A stretch of 64,000 nucleotides of DNA from positions 244,001-308,000 of the forward strand of contig JAHRHY010000027.1 in assembly GCA_019671135.1 (NCBI GenBank), given 5' to 3'. Made by a program: the position numbers and the translations under genes. Below the pieces are notes generated by a model. That model was not told the DNA's origin and did not search any database. It saw only the letters and a list, made by a program, of their open reading frames with translations. Origin of the DNA: Linnemannia hyalina (taxonomy: Eukaryota > Mortierellomycota > Mortierellomycetes > Mortierellales > Mortierellaceae). Of this stretch, positions 24,305-37,709 are shown piece after piece (the first letter of the stretch is position 1; each line of letters begins with the position of its first letter).

Positions 24305-26931
24305 ACCTTGATTATCAAATGGGCACACGGCTATCTCGATATTACGATAGGGCAATCAGATAGAGAGGTACGGGGTACAAAGTACAGTACATTCTCAAAA
24401 GGATGGTAAGGCTAGTTGAAGCACAGCGCACAAAGTGTGCATGTGTTCATCGCAAGGTGAGGCTCACAAGGTTGGTGGGCGGCAAAAAATAAAAAAGGAG
24501 GTTCTTGTGGGACGTGGTGAATATGATGTAGGTTTGCATGCTACGGAGGCAAATTAACTTTCTATTGCATCATGAAGGACGCGAAGGATGTCACGGTCTC
24601 GTCTCTTTCTTGGTGCAGTCTTTACTAACGGTACTGTTTTCTAGCCTTTTTCTCAGTCACATTTAATGTGCGAGCTTGTGATTCTTGGTGATGCTGCGTC
24701 GCCCATTTGGAATTTGGCTGGACGCGAGGCGAGATATCTTTTATCAACAAGGACAGGATGCGCTGGGCAGCACACAGCCACACACACATGCACTTGTAAG
24801 CATTGAGTTGACAGCAAGTCGTGAGAGAAATTTTTGCTGTTGTTGGTGTGTACCCTTTCGTGTCAAAACATACACCAACATTAAGATACATTCCTTTCAG
24901 GCAATCCACACGACTCCTCTTTTTTTCTCCTTGATCCATGACCCCTTTGATCGTTGATATTATTTTTCTATCTGACGGATGTTTTCATACGTTCTTTTCT
25001 CTTTGCATTCCTTCAACGATCATCCATGAAGAGTAGAGAAGGGACCTTTCGTTCCCAACCAATCCAGCGCCGACATTTTCCCATTTTTACCGGACGAGGA
25101 TACACGAGAAGTAACCTTACATTGTTTCCTGCATCATTACCTTGCGCGGTGCCGCTTCCTGTTCAGCTTCGGTCTATCTTCTCACGTCAGACAACATCAA
25201 TAGCCCTGCGAGTTTGTATTTTTATGAGGAAAAAAGGGCATGAAAAAACCCCATGCAGTATCATTCTCGGCTTTCAAATCGGTCAGTAAACGTGATCATT
25301 GCAGCTATAAACACACGTGTAATGAATATACTTGTTTTTACCATATCTGGGGTGCAAGGGTACCAGGTATTGAGCTTTATGACCCGGCTAATACAGAACG
25401 TGGTCGGCTTTTCGCCCTATTTTGAATAAAACAAACATACAGCAAACAATAAGCGTCGCCAGAGAAACCCCATACCTCTCTGACTTATTGCCATTATAAT
25501 GATCTTTTCACTTCATTTTTTTTCTTTGATGACCACGTCCATATTTCTTCTTGTACTGTTTTGACAACGACTTGGAGGATGCGAGCGTTTAAGAGTTCGA
25601 GGTTCTTTGGACCCATTTTCCATTCAAATAATCCGTCCAGCCTTACCTATTATCTTGTTTATGTCGTCAATAGACGCGGGACTTCTCAAGGAGTCTTCTC
25701 TTTTGACAATCGCGACTTTTCAACATACAACAACTGTTTTCTTTGACATCGATAACAGAGAAACAAAAAAAGCGGCGATTCGTGGGTCCCATCCTCATGT
25801 TCCGCCGTTTTTTTTCTAATTCTGAAAGAAAACCACTTCCGCAATAGCTGAAAGGAGGTCTTTTTTCTGTAGCATTCACTTGAACACAATAGTCAATAGC
25901 GATGATGCATTGTGTGCAATAAACAGCGCCTCACTTCATTTCGTTTTTTTGTATTACCGCTACCGAATGTGGCTGTGAGCCAAGCCATCGCTTGTTCAAA
26001 AAGGGAAAAAACGACGACGTGGTCGCCGATTTGAACTAAATATCAACTGCTCATGCAAACTATGCCACTCCCTCGTCGTAGTTTATGGCGGTTGTTCAAA
26101 AAAAAAAAGTGCATATTGTAGGATACGACATGGTCAACAAAGTCGAACCACTCACTACAACTTCTGGATACCTTCACTATTTCTTGTGGATCATCCTCGG
26201 GTCAGATAGCGAGCCCAGAATGACTTTTATACATCGCTTTCAAGACCAAAAAGATAGTCGAGCGGTCAATACTGCCTTTCATACGTTGCTCTTTCTCTCG
26301 CCTCAGGACTATATGTTTTTCTCCCGTCCTTGGCGATTTGCTCATGCTGAAATATTCTTTAGATTGCACCTATTGCGCCATAGATTATTGCGATAGCCTC
26401 TCTATTCTGTTCGATGGTTGTTCGACTATTTTTTGTGCTTGTTGGTGTCTCTGTGTTTCTGTAAGCGCTTAAGCGTATGCGTGAGAGGAGTAGAGAGAAA
26501 AGCACTCTTCTGTCTCTTGTTGAAAAGTGCTGTCTATTGATGGCTGTGCTAGGTACATGAAAAAAAGATCGCTTGAATTGCCATCAGCACAACACGCGTC
26601 TCTCTCCTCCCAAAAAAAGGCTCGACACGCTTGATCAATTTGAATAGCGCGTTCATATCAATCCTCGCACTTCACAACCAAATCCACATCCACACCATTG
26701 TACACAATCGAAACAACAAAAGTCATCACGACTCGTCAGGAAAGCGATTCTTTATTCCGATACAATAGGAGAAAAACAACATAGAGTTCGTACTCCACGG
26801 CAACAATCTGTGACTCGAATGGAAAAAAAGAAAAAAAAGGATAAAGCAATAGAAAACGAAATGAAAAGAAAACAGGAGAAAAGCAAAACAACATTGGCTA
26901 ACAGTAAGAGGACAGAGGACAAGAGCGAGAC
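24305..26931. other. Gene-poor region
   Basis: No supported gene over about 2.6 kb. The longest frames are 24954-25289 and 26085-26396 (+), which lack recognised motifs. The right end contains the 3' region of the SR-protein gene. Confidence 0.4.
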
Positions 26932-29236
26932 CTAGTAGTCGTTCTTGACATCAATGTCCATGCGGTTGTGCTCGGGATGAGCGCCATTGTTGCCATCAAA
27001 TGGGCCTTCGTTCTTCAACGAAGGTCGGCGGCCTCCAGGGCTTCCGCCCCTTGGGGGAGAGCGATCACGAGGAGAGGGAGAGCGACGTCTAGGCGAAGGA
27101 GAGCGGCGGCGAGGGGAAGGCGAACGGCGTCTGGGCGAGGGCGATCGACGGTTGCCACGTCCCCGAGGAGAAGGCGAGCGGCGGCGAGAAGAACGAGAGC
27201 GAGAGCGGGATCGGGATCGGGGGGATCTTGAGCGGGATCGGCTGTGCGAACGACGACGTCTGGGGCTGCGGCTGTCATGCCGGCGATCACGGCGATCTCT
27301 GGAGGGCGATCTTGAGCGCGAGTGACGGCGGGAACTATTAGTTCAACACAAAAAAAATAATGCAGGTCAGACTCCGTTGTCCCGAAGAATCCATGCTCAG
27401 GAATACGTATGCAAACAAAGTGTCAAGGAGTTGTACCTTGGGCGGTAGTGGCGGTCAGCAGATCGGGAGCGGCGACGATCTCCTCCACCTCCTCCGCTAC
27501 CTCGTCCACCGTTTCTATAAATACACGTGAATGACATGTTAAATCGTCGTTCTCAATTCCAGAACATACATAACAATCCAGTTCGTGAAACAATCCAAGA
27601 AAACCTATTCTACGCACCCTCTCATCTGGTTAGGGCCTAAAAAGTTCATAATGACAAAAAAGAAGATTGAGGTTAGACATCGGTTATAAAAAGCATTGTG
27701 ACTAATCGCTAAATACGCCGAAACTGTCATCATGATTCAACTTACTCTTGCGGCGACCCTGGGCGTACTGGAGTGCGAGCTTGCGTCCATCGAGGACGAA
27801 CTGCTCGCCAGACTCAAAGACGCGGCGGGCATCCTCTTCATCATGGTACCTGAGAACAGAGGCGGAAACCAGGATCCAAAGGGCAGATGTACGGCACGGT
27901 GAAATAAGAGTGTAAGGGACGGAGTGTTAGGTCTTGAAAACAAGTGTCTTGAGCGATTCGCCATCTCTTGTGCAAATGTAAGGGTCCCAGGGGATAGTGG
28001 CGGAGGAGGATCCATCTCCGCTTGAGGTTCGTGTCCATCCAGGAAAAGGGCGGAGGTGTATGGCTGTACGGACTGCCAACGGACTGCCAAAAGCACAATG
28101 GACGGGGGGCGGTCTTGTCGATCACCGTGTCTCTGCCTTGCATGTATTCTTGTCGAGGTCGTTCTTTCCCCTTGTTGAACGTTCTTGTGATATAATCTTG
28201 CCGTCACCCTGAATGCCAATCTTGTCTTGACTTGTGGAGTCTTGTTGAAAAAAGACAATAAAGACCGGATATTTGTTTTTGTTGAATAAAGGAATGGAGA
28301 AGAGCAGCGGTTGGCAACACATCATCATCTAGTGTTGGAAACTACGTCGTCTTTTTCCACCCGTCCCTCTTTTTTTTTTGCTTTATCGCGTCCACGTTAT
28401 ATCCATGTAGAGTCTTCCGCTGTATGAAATGTCCATGTGCTTTGTATGTCTGCCTGCCGGGTACTTCATCCCTCTTTACGTATTTTGTCCTGTACAATGC
28501 TTCTCTCGTTACGGAAAATTCGGTTGAAATGAAGGAACAAACCGTACTGGATGTAGGCGAATCCTCGGGGGAGTCCAGAGTAGTAATCTAAAATAGCCAG
28601 GCGCAAGGGTACAGATAAAAAAAGGGAGTAGCGTGTGTGAGCAATTTGGCATTGGGAAAATGTCCAACTCTCCTCGATGACTCCTTTTTTCCCTCTTGTG
28701 TTGTCTGGCCGCCCCACATGTCGTTTGCATATTTGAACAAGCCGAAAAAACGACGCAAACAGAGTTCCCAACCCATATGTTATTGTTGCAATTCCATGTA
28801 CTGCTGAAAAGAAAGGCTCTGCTTTACCTTTGGGGATGTAGACTAGAGAAAAGTGAAGAAGTGATATCATTATGGTGGTAGTGTAATCATTGTTAGTTTT
28901 TCACGTAAAGTTAATACGCACTCAGTGCTGGACGTCGACACAACGCGATAGGAAACAATGGAGGTGCGACTTACCATCGGCAATGCGTCCATGGGACTCA
29001 AAGAGAGTCGCCAAGTCACTTGGGCTAGAAGGTTATAGCAAGTGAACGAGAAGACAGAGGACGGTTAAGATGCGAGAACCTTGGTTGTGAATCAGACAAA
29101 AACGTCATATACTGTCAGAGTCCCAGTGGTGGCACTCATTCTGTCTCCTGTTGCAAGAGTATTATTACCGAGTGGTTTCCTTGAATCCGCTGACGTAGAG
29201 CGAGATCGCGTCGTTCTGTCTGTCGCGTGGTGGCAT
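26932..29236 (-). CDS. SR-type splicing factor, SRSF10/SRSF12-like
   Basis: Nuclear RNA-binding protein with one N-terminal RRM and a C-terminal RS domain, acting in pre-mRNA splicing. Exon-like segments (minus): 29236-29169, 29024-28975, 28842-28828 (15 bases), 28587-28543, 27849-27746, 27636-27618, 27514-27437 and 27334-26932. The start MPPRDRQNDAISLYVSGF leads into RNP2; RGFAYIQY is RNP1; ALQYAQGRRKSPNQMRG matches the FAQGDRKTPNQMK hallmark of SRSF10/12. A Gly-rich linker and many RS/SPSPR repeats follow, and the tail is MDIDVKNDY. The listed segments are one base out of frame between 28543 and 27849. Either an unseen microexon (3n+1 bases) exists or the acceptor at 27835 is used. It is divergent from SHG1, 612 bases away. 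Confidence 0.85.
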
Positions 29237-29848
29237 GGTCTGTTGTTGGGTAGTGTTGGTTGGTTGGTCGGTTTGGTATTAAGAAGGACAAAGAGAAGAG
29301 AAGGAAAGAAAGTACAAGTTGATCTTGAGAGAGATCTCTTTGTGCTTTGTCGCTTTTTTTTCCACTGTGTCTTTGAGGAGAAGCAGCCACCTTCGTTGAC
29401 GAAGACTGTCATTTGTCTGTTCGTTTTAGGCATCTAGGCCCTCAGTCAATTAGAGATTGCGACGAGTGATGGTCAATTAGAGAACGTAAGAGGCTTCCTG
29501 CCGCCTTTTTTTTCACCCCCCTCTCCTGTCCCGAAAGTACTGTTGTTTTTTTTGTATTCCCCCTACCTTCTCTGCCCCTCCAACCTCCATCTCTCTTTCG
29601 CTCATCCACAACCAAACCCTCACTCAGCACGCTGCAGCACCCTTATACAATTCTGGCTTATTACACTTTTATTCACTCTCAACCGCATACATACTACTCT
29701 CCTTTAACGAACACCGGCAACGCCCCAACAAAACGCATCAGCAAAGAAATAACGACTACCCTGTTTTTTTTGCGCGTCAAGGACACAGCAGCAGCATCGA
29801 ACTAATAACGACCACTGCGTAACGACCATACCAGCTAAGAGTACACCC
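29237..29848. promoter_or_regulatory. Divergent promoter region, SR protein and SHG1
   Basis: The 612 bases between two head-to-head gene starts should hold both promoters. The SHG1 side is pyrimidine-rich (29500-29600). No clear TATA element is seen, which fits housekeeping promoters. Confidence 0.5.
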
Positions 29849-32800
29849 ATGGCCTCCATCACACCCGAGGAACTGGCCGCCCTCTTCAAGCGTCGTGGCC
29901 ACTTTGACTCGACTCGTAAAAGCCTTCTCACCGACTTCCAGAACAGCGTACGTCATACTCAACTGCCCTGCTCTTTCATCTTTCTCTCATTCCTCACTGA
30001 CTCACTGACTCGCTCACTCACTCACACCACTCTGCACACTTCTTCGACGTCTATTTCAGTCTGTAGGCCAACAGTTCGCTTCACAACTCACCGACATACT
30101 CCAGAAATGCATTGACGACGACCCAACTCTACTCCAGCGCGAGAAGCCCGAATTCCATCAACTCATGGTTGAGCGCATCACAAAGTAAACAGCACATCCG
30201 CACCCACACGTCCTCCTCAGCTTATTCCTCACTGTTTTCGCTTCAATTCCTCCCACCAATAATTGGCGAAGCAGAGACCATCAATAGATTTATTAACGCC
30301 TTGCATGCACTACCAATTGACACAAAATAGGTCCGCAGAATACAAGGATGTCCAACAGTTTGTCGATTCCTTATTGCAGCCCGCCCAGTACCTAAACAAG
30401 ATCGAGGGAACACTCATGACTATCGTCAAGGAGCAAACGCCACCAGGTATCAAGTTCAGTCATATTAAGGCCAATGGATATATGTCACTCCCGTTACCGA
30501 ATTGACAACGTTATTAATACAATCATTCTCATTCCAATTGACGTTTAGAAAAAGAGGCGTCTGCGGAGCAGGACAAAGGAAAAGATCACAAGAGCTCACG
30601 GAAGTCAAAGGATTCAACAGCAGTCGACACTTCTTCGAAATCTGAGGCGTTGCATCCGTCTTCCAGGAGGAGCGATACTCACGGATCGACCGAAAAGCAC
30701 AGTAAACAACTCACTGTTGTCAAAAAAGAACTGTCGTTGGAACTCCCGCCACGACCCCAGTCAAAACCAAAGGACCCCAAGCCAATCCAGGATACTACCG
30801 CACCTGCTGTCAAACGCGAAGCGAGTTCTACGGCGGCATCACCCGATGTTTCTGCGGATCTTCCAAGGAAATCGAGTGCGGGGAGCGGGAGCAGGGAAGG
30901 GTCGAGCCGAAAAATTATTCCCAAGAAGCGCAACCGGCGACAGAGTGTGGATTCTAACTCTTCTCTGTCAAGCCCTCCTTCGAGTTCTGAGGGCGAGCCG
31001 GATGCACATTTTGGAGTCAAGGCAGGAAACCGGGCGCCGAAGCTGGTCAAGAAGACTCCAAGGGATACCAGATACAGTACTGAAGGCGACTTGAAATCAC
31101 AGGAACAGGAACGTTCGACGCTCAATGGCAATGACTCTCTCGAAAGTATCGGTGCGATGTCTGGGGTTGAATCTGATGCCGCTATGGATGTCGACCCCAA
31201 GCCTGACATCGAAGGCGACAAGAGAGAGAAGGATCTCGCCGCAGTAAAGCAGAATGGCATTGATGAAGATTCGATGTCTATGGTGATCGATCAAAAGGAA
31301 GGGTCGTCTGTAGCAAACGAATCGGCAAAGGACAACTCAGATCCTGCAGGACCAGTGTCATCCAAGGGCGATAAGGAAGACTCGACAACCGACGCGAACC
31401 TCAAATCACCAGCAGCAAGCACCAATCCTCTGGCATCGCAGTCAAGTTCAGTGTCGTCATCAGCACCCTCATCACAGACCAATTCCCCTGCGCCTTCAGG
31501 AACCGGATCACATCGTCGACGAGAGTCCGAGACGGCAGAGCGCAGGAATCCAGAGCACCATTCATCACAGTCGAAAAGGACAGGGCATCAACCCTTGCCG
31601 CTGCCACCTCGACCCAACATTGTCCCACTGCCACCCAAACCAGCTTCCCTCTCACTTCACAGGAGAACCAGCCATTCTCGCAATTCGTCCTCAACAACCA
31701 CCACTGTAGCTGCAGTCAGCACAAGCACTGCTGCCTCTGCCTCTTCGCCTAGTCTGCCCACCATTCCCTCTGTTGGATCACCAACAACCCCTAATACGAC
31801 TTCTCGCCAAAATAGTGTCACACGGGAGCGACCCACGCTGGATCGTCACGACTCGCGTTCAGGTCACTCGCACATTCACCACCCACTTCCACCCCCTCCT
31901 CATCTGCAGCATCCTCTCCCTCCACCTCCTCGAGGAAGTCTGGCAGGATCTAGGTCTCAGTCTCTCACGTCAATTTCCAAGACTGCAGGTTCGACTTCAC
32001 CCTCGTCTGCTTCCAGCCCAACAGTCCCTCCAAAACCAGTGATTTCCACGTCTCAGTCAACAATTGCGGGATCGCCTTCGCGTCATGGTACCCCGACCGC
32101 CACGACCCCCAAATCTGCTACCTCACTGGTGTCGCCAGATACTACTTTGTCTAAAAACTCGCCCAAGTCAGAGAACCATGCAGGAGTAACCAAAACGGAT
32201 CACGCACTCAAACCTTCCGACTCGAACTCGTCTACAGGATCACTGTCGTCAACTGGGTCGCTCTCAACCGCTGGATCTGTGTCTGAGCTCTCGATGGCAG
32301 CAACTTCACCCGACCTGACGACAGAGCGTTCAACTATGGCATCCCCAATAGCGTCATCAGCGATCGTCGCCTCCGCTTCGCCGTCAAAGCTGTCCGCACC
32401 AGCAGAGGTGGCAGAACCAGAAGTGAAGAAAGAGGCGTCTTCGCCTGCTTCTGTGAAGACTTTGGTTGATGAGACGACTTTTAAACCTGAAACTAATCCA
32501 GCCACTCCTCCACCGCCACCACCACCCGAGTCGCCTGTTGCCTCGTCGGATCCTGTCCCGCCTCCTCCTCCACCTCCACCATCATCACCCCCACCTCCAC
32601 CGCCTACTTCCGAGTCCACTTCTACTACTTCGCCAGCTGCAACAGGAACTACAACGGCAGCACAACCAGACTCTACAACTCCGAGTGCCAACTCCTCGCC
32701 AGTGACGAAGTCCTCGCCTTCGCTATCGAGCCTAGCAACAGCAACAGCGACAGCAACAGGAGCAGCTAAACAATCGCCCTTGACCGGATCCTCGGCGAGC

Positions 32801-32935
32801 ACACTCCTCTCAACGAAATCCAAGAGCTTCAGCCGGACGCCGATCCCGCTACCCCATAAACCTATCCCGTTACCCCCACGTCCCAATGCGCCTCCTGCCT
32901 CTGCGGCCTCGTCCCTCAAGAAGAAGCACAAGTGA
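29849..32935 (+). CDS. SHG1: COMPASS complex Shg1 / BOD1-domain protein
   Basis: Subunit of the Set1/COMPASS histone H3K4 methyltransferase; its animal relatives are BOD1 and BOD1L. Exons 29849-29947, 30060-30184, 30331-30446 and 30549-32935 join to 908 residues. The Shg1 domain occupies about residues 5-112: EELAALFKRRGHFDSTRKSLL, then FASQLTDILQKCIDDDP, HQLMVERITK, and VQQFVDSLLQP. The remaining 800 residues are disordered and rich in Ser, Pro and Thr, with Lys/Arg patches (IPKKRNRRQS) that could be nuclear signals and several Pro-rich motifs (LPLPPRPN, PIPLPPRPN). It ends in SSLKKKHK. Yeast Shg1 is far shorter, so the tail is an extension. The 3' end is convergent with the methyltransferase gene, 153 bases away. 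Confidence 0.82.
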
Positions 32936-33088
32936 AAGCATGATATTATTGGATACCTTTTTTTTAAAACCAAAATAAACACTGCGATACTTGAGGATGT
33001 TTGCTTCGTCTGAGAGCATGAAAAAAATGCTCTCGTATAGTTTTTTTTTTTTCTTGTTTTTTTTTGTGATTGGTAAATATGTATTGTA

Positions 33089-34272
33089 CTAGAGACCGAT
33101 CTGCATCATCATCAAGGTGGTCAAGGTATCATCGGCGCCCTTCAAGATCTGGTCCTCTGGCCGCTTGGTCGCCACAAACACATACAACCTATCCTCGCCT
33201 TCGCATCCAAACAACTTCACGCCACCTTCCTCCTCCTCGTCTTCTTCCTCCCCTCCCACCTCACCCTCCTTCTTGACAGGATGCTGCTCAATCCTGACAG
33301 CCTCCATCTCAAAGAACCGTCCAAACTCCTCCCAAAACGGACTCTCCTTCCAAATCGCCCGCTCCTTGTACCCAAACAGAATCTTTGTCTCCCCCACCCG
33401 CGTGATTTCTTTCAGAGTTTGTAACAGGGGTGGGTAGAGTTCAGGGAAATAGACGAGGTCGCTGGCGACAATGTAGTCGATGGGAGTAGGGTGGTCCAAG
33501 ATGGCGAGGGCGTGAGAAGTGTTTCCCCATTCTAGGGGTTCCACTTCTATCCATGCGCATGATGGCTCCTTGACTGCGGGCCGCTCTGTTTCTGAGGCTG
33601 TGGCGATGGTCGTTACGGCGGAGGCAGAGGTAGTAGGGGGACGATGACGACGGGGGAGACGCTGCTCATTGACATTCTTTTGAAGCAGGGGCACAACCTC
33701 TTCCAGGTCCGTCAGGATGACGGTACAATCTGAATCCAGGCGTTTCGCGAGCGCGATCCCGACGTATCCTGTCCCCGCGCCAATCTCCAAGATCCTGATC
33801 GGTTTCTTCTTTTCCTTTGTTGTTGCTGCTGCTGATACCAGCTCTGAGGTTGTAGTGGTGGAAGTGGCGGTGGTTGGGGTTGTGGTCTTGGTGGGCAGGA
33901 AGTATTCAGCGGGGATGGGACACGCGGGTGTAAAAGTATACTGGTCCGTCGGCCGTCTCATATACGCATCCAACGTGTACGAACTACATACATAACAAAC
34001 CGAAAACCATAAAAAAAATAGCGATAAAATAAACATACAGGTACCAGCCTTCTATAATGTGAAAACAAACGACGAGAAAAAAAAAAGAAAGTAAAAAGGG
34101 AGGGTTACCTGTCCCAGATACGCCCAGCAATTCCAAAAGTTGAGATGTCCTGCATTCCAGAGATGGGCACAAGGCTTGTCGAGTCGTCGCCGTCAACGTC
34201 CTTGACATGGAGGATCCCGGTTGGTGGACCGACCGAGACGTAGATGTCCAGGCCTTCGGGGTGGTTGCTCAT
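33089..34272 (-). CDS. METTL21/EFM-type protein lysine methyltransferase-like
   Basis: S-adenosylmethionine-dependent methyltransferase of the Methyltransf_16 group, whose fungal members methylate elongation factors and other proteins. Two exons (34272-34109 and 33983-33089) join to 352 residues. The N-terminal motif GRIWDSSYTLDAYM matches the WxxxxxLxxYL element of the group. Motif I is ILEIGAGTGYVGIALA, the post-I region ends VILTDLEEVVPLL, and the conserved SDLVYFPELYPPLLQTL matches the D-V/L-V-Y-x-E signature. Two disordered inserts, a Thr run before motif I and a Glu-rich loop near the C-terminus, are unusual but in frame. The substrate cannot be told from the sequence; Efm6- or METTL21-like is the best guess. 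Confidence 0.8.
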
Positions 34273-34531
34273 TCTAGTGGTGATCTTGTCGAGGAGTTTG
34301 ATTTAGGCAGGCGGAGAGGGGAAGTTGTTGGAGGTGACGAGAGGAAGGTGATGAGAAAAGAAGATGGGAAAGGAGGAGGAGATTCAAAATATGAGAAGAA
34401 GGTGCCAGACTTTGAACGAACCAACAGCTGGTAATTGGTTCACTATCAAAGAACTTTCAGGCACAAGTAAGCCACTCCGATTGATCCCAGAAATTGGTGG
34501 CAAAAATAATCATCCTTTATGTGAGAGAAAA

Positions 34532-37500
34532 CTAATCGTAGCGAGAGACATCATGGAGACGCATAACCTCATTCCAGTCCTTTCTTCTCCGGCGCTTGAT
34601 CGAAAAGTAACTTCCCGAAAGCATGCCCATCCACCCACTGTCAGCCTTTTTGGTCTTGTTCTCCTTGACCAGCTCCTCAGGGTCCTCGGGCAATTTCAAG
34701 AACTGAACTGCAAAATCATGGACACGGCCTGCAAGTTCCTGACGATAATCCCGAAGCGAGTACATCGTATCCTCAGTCATGAACACCAATCGCAGCAATG
34801 ACAGCATTGACTTGGCGTTATGGATCAAATCCTCCAACCATCTGATCGTACTAGAGAAGGGGATTGTCAAAGGAGTGAACATGTATGATGAGTAAAGGTG
34901 CTCAAGTGAAAACCATTCGATTGAGGATAATCCATAAACGCCCCCAAGATACTTACAGCCACATGAGGACAACAATGCCAGGGCCGGTAAAAAGAGCAAT
35001 GGGGAAGGTCATCAGGACCCAGAATCCCCAGATAATAGGCAAGAAGAATGCCGAAATCATCAACTTGTACTGAGCAATCTCATCCAAGTTGTCCTCCAAA
35101 GGTCCCTTCCTACGAATCCGTCTCTCCTGGTACCTAATTTTACAAACAAGTGGAAAACAAGAATTAGTTGTCCGTCCTACTAACAATGAATTGCTCAAAG
35201 TCTTTACAACAAAATATGTCAAAATAATCGTGAACATACTTGACGGCAATAAATACGGGCCCCCAGAGGATGAGTCCAGGGATGCAGATAGTTGACAACA
35301 AGCAAGCCAACAAGAACCGCTGGAACAGCTTGCCCAGAAGCACCTTGACTGGAGGCTTGCCCTGCTTAATGCGATAATCCTTGAGGTGGTAAAAGTCCAG
35401 CTGATCTTGGTATTCCTATTACCCGCCGAAAGCCAACATGTCACACATATGTTAGGAATACCAATATCTGCAGCACAAGAGTTGACACTGTGAAAAAAAT
35501 GGACAGGCCCAAGGTCAACTTACGGCAAGATCGGTGGCAAGCTCATCCATCTTGCGAGCTGTATCGGCATTCAACCTGACGGGCCGCTGCATCTCCGAAG
35601 AATCGCTGTTCTCTCCATCACTGCCACTGTTCTCCTGCTTCCTCTGCTCCTCATCCAGCTTTCCCTTCAAAGACTCCTGCTTGTGCTGTCCAAAGGCAGA
35701 GACAAATTTCTGGGTCAAACGGACATACTGTCCAAGTGAGATCCGCGTGCCTAAATCGCCAGCGTACAGCTTACGAGCCACATGACCCACGCGTACAGTC
35801 TGCCAGTCGTCAGCATCCAACAAGTTCGATCTGACGGTGGACTCGAGCAACTCTGTCAGTTTCGTGATCGCCTCTGTCCGCTCCTCCTTGACGGTCGAGA
35901 ACAGCATGGGATCCTGTTGAGGTGTCAGCACAATTGGAGGGTGGAATGTCACAAGCACATCTGAGCGGAACTTTTCGCGGTGCAAGTAGTTGATCGACGT
36001 CGTCATCAATGTCAACGAAAAGTCTGGCTGGTCCCTAAACTGGGCGAGAGTCTGTATATAGATTCATCCAGAGAAACGAAAAGCAGGAGGGAAGCCAGGA
36101 CATGAGATAAGGGAACAGGGTTAGCCATTGTGTGCTCCATGGACGTGAGTAAAAGCTAGGGAATAGAAATATACCCTGAGCAATGTACAAAGAGCATAGC
36201 GCGGTCGAAAATAGGGCATTCGGAATGACAAATCACGGTTCTAGGCAAATATCGGACTTTTTTCACTTACATCGCTGGCAATCATGGCCACTCCAGCCTT
36301 GAAGGGTGCAAGCTGAGGATGGTAACGAGAGATGCCTTCAGGGAACATGCTATTAATTGGACATAAACGGCAAAACAGACAGAAAGGGGTGAGTGAGCTA
36401 GCCCTTGTTACTTTCCCCCCTGCAACTCGCTGCAATTCTTCATGCTCACAAGCCAGAAGAAACAAATCGCGTAAAAATGTTTTTTTTTTTTTTTTTTTTT
36501 TGGGGGGTTGCATGATGTGTATACTCATCCATAGTCCCTGGAAAACTCTCTTTTCTGCCTCTTGGTTTTCACACGAAATCGCGACATGCAACCTCGATTC
36601 TTGTGTTTGTCTTGCATGTGCCAGAAAAAGTGCAACAATCCACAAGAGGGACGAAGGGTCAAGAACAACACCACAACAACATTTGCAAAAAATAGGAGGA
36701 GGGAGACAACTTACCACACACAGCTTCCGGTTCCCAGACTATCGATCAAAGCACTCATCGTATTCGCATTGTCCACTTTTTGGTTATCATAGTCCTTTCG
36801 TCGTTTGATGGGGATAGTTCCAGCGTTCTTAATGACATAGCTATGATGGGTTCATAAAAGAGAGCAATTGAAGAGGAGGAGAGTAAAAGAATAACAGTTA
36901 GCTCTGGACAACCGACTGATCAGCGAGCGAACAGCAATACGAGTGGTATGTACAACAACGTTACAACGGGAAAAACAAGGGGGTGGACAAAGAACGGAGG
37001 GAGGGACGAAAATAACACAGCGAAACATTGCCAAGGCGATAATCAAAGGAAAGCCCGAGGAACAGCCGCCAAGTCAACCTAGCACTTACTTGAAGACTCC
37101 AGGCTTGTGCCAGAAGGTGTCCTTGGCGGTCAACCGGATCATGCTCCTGCTCTTGGGTGGTACTGTCGAGAGGATGGCAATTGCGTCTGTCAGACTGTTG
37201 CTATGGTTCGCCACTATCCATTATCCATTAGCCATGAAAGTTAAAAGTCAAGCACTAACAGAGTTAATGCGTTGTGACGGGATAGTTTTCACACTAACAA
37301 TTTTTTCCCTCCTCTGAATGATTTCATCGATGATGCTACATTCGGTTAAACGTCCAAGTAGGGAAGGTAGAGCGAGAGTGCTAAACATACCGAGTATCGC
37401 GGGGTAGTTGTCGGGGGCAATGTTCTCGGTGCCCTCGACCTCGACGGTGCCATAGAAGGAGTGGAGGCAGATCTGGAAGAAGAAGCGGATGGCCTTGTAC

Positions 37501-37709
37501 ATCGGTGGAGGCACGTTGGTGTTGGCGCTCTTCAGGCTGGCAATACTCTCTTGACTCTCGTCGCTGTCGTTGTTGTTGTTGTTGTTGTCCTTGCCATTGA
37601 TGGCAGTAGCACCATGGTCGTTGGCGCTGGCGTTGGCATGACCATCAGTGTTGGTAGTCTGGTCCTTGAGGTCGGCCGGCGTTCTCTTTCGTAGTGGATT
37701 TACCATCAC
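34532..37709 (-). CDS. Glycerol-3-phosphate/DHAP acyltransferase (Sct1/Gpt2 type)
   Basis: ER membrane acyltransferase for the first step of phospholipid and triacylglycerol synthesis. Exons (minus) 37709-37391, 37213-37090, 36840-36715, 36349-36271, 36051-35524, 35415-35240, 35133-34957 and 34850-34532 join to 615 residues. PlsC motifs: ANHSNSLTD (HX5D spacing, as in yeast Gpt2 PHANQFxD), GTIPIKRR and MFPEGISRYHPQLAPFKAGVA. The C-terminal part has long hydrophobic segments (LLACLLSTICIPGLILWGP and FFLPIIWGFWVLMTFPIALF). The N-terminus has a low-complexity Asn run. Yeast Gpt2/Sct1 are longer, about 740-760 residues. The 36 kb intron contains a 22-base T run. Orthology to Sct1 versus Gpt2 cannot be decided. 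Confidence 0.85.

Noticed and set aside
26085..26396. 103-residue plus ORF in a gene desert
   Set aside because: Part of it looks coding, but no family, no neighbouring exon in frame and no signal beyond length.
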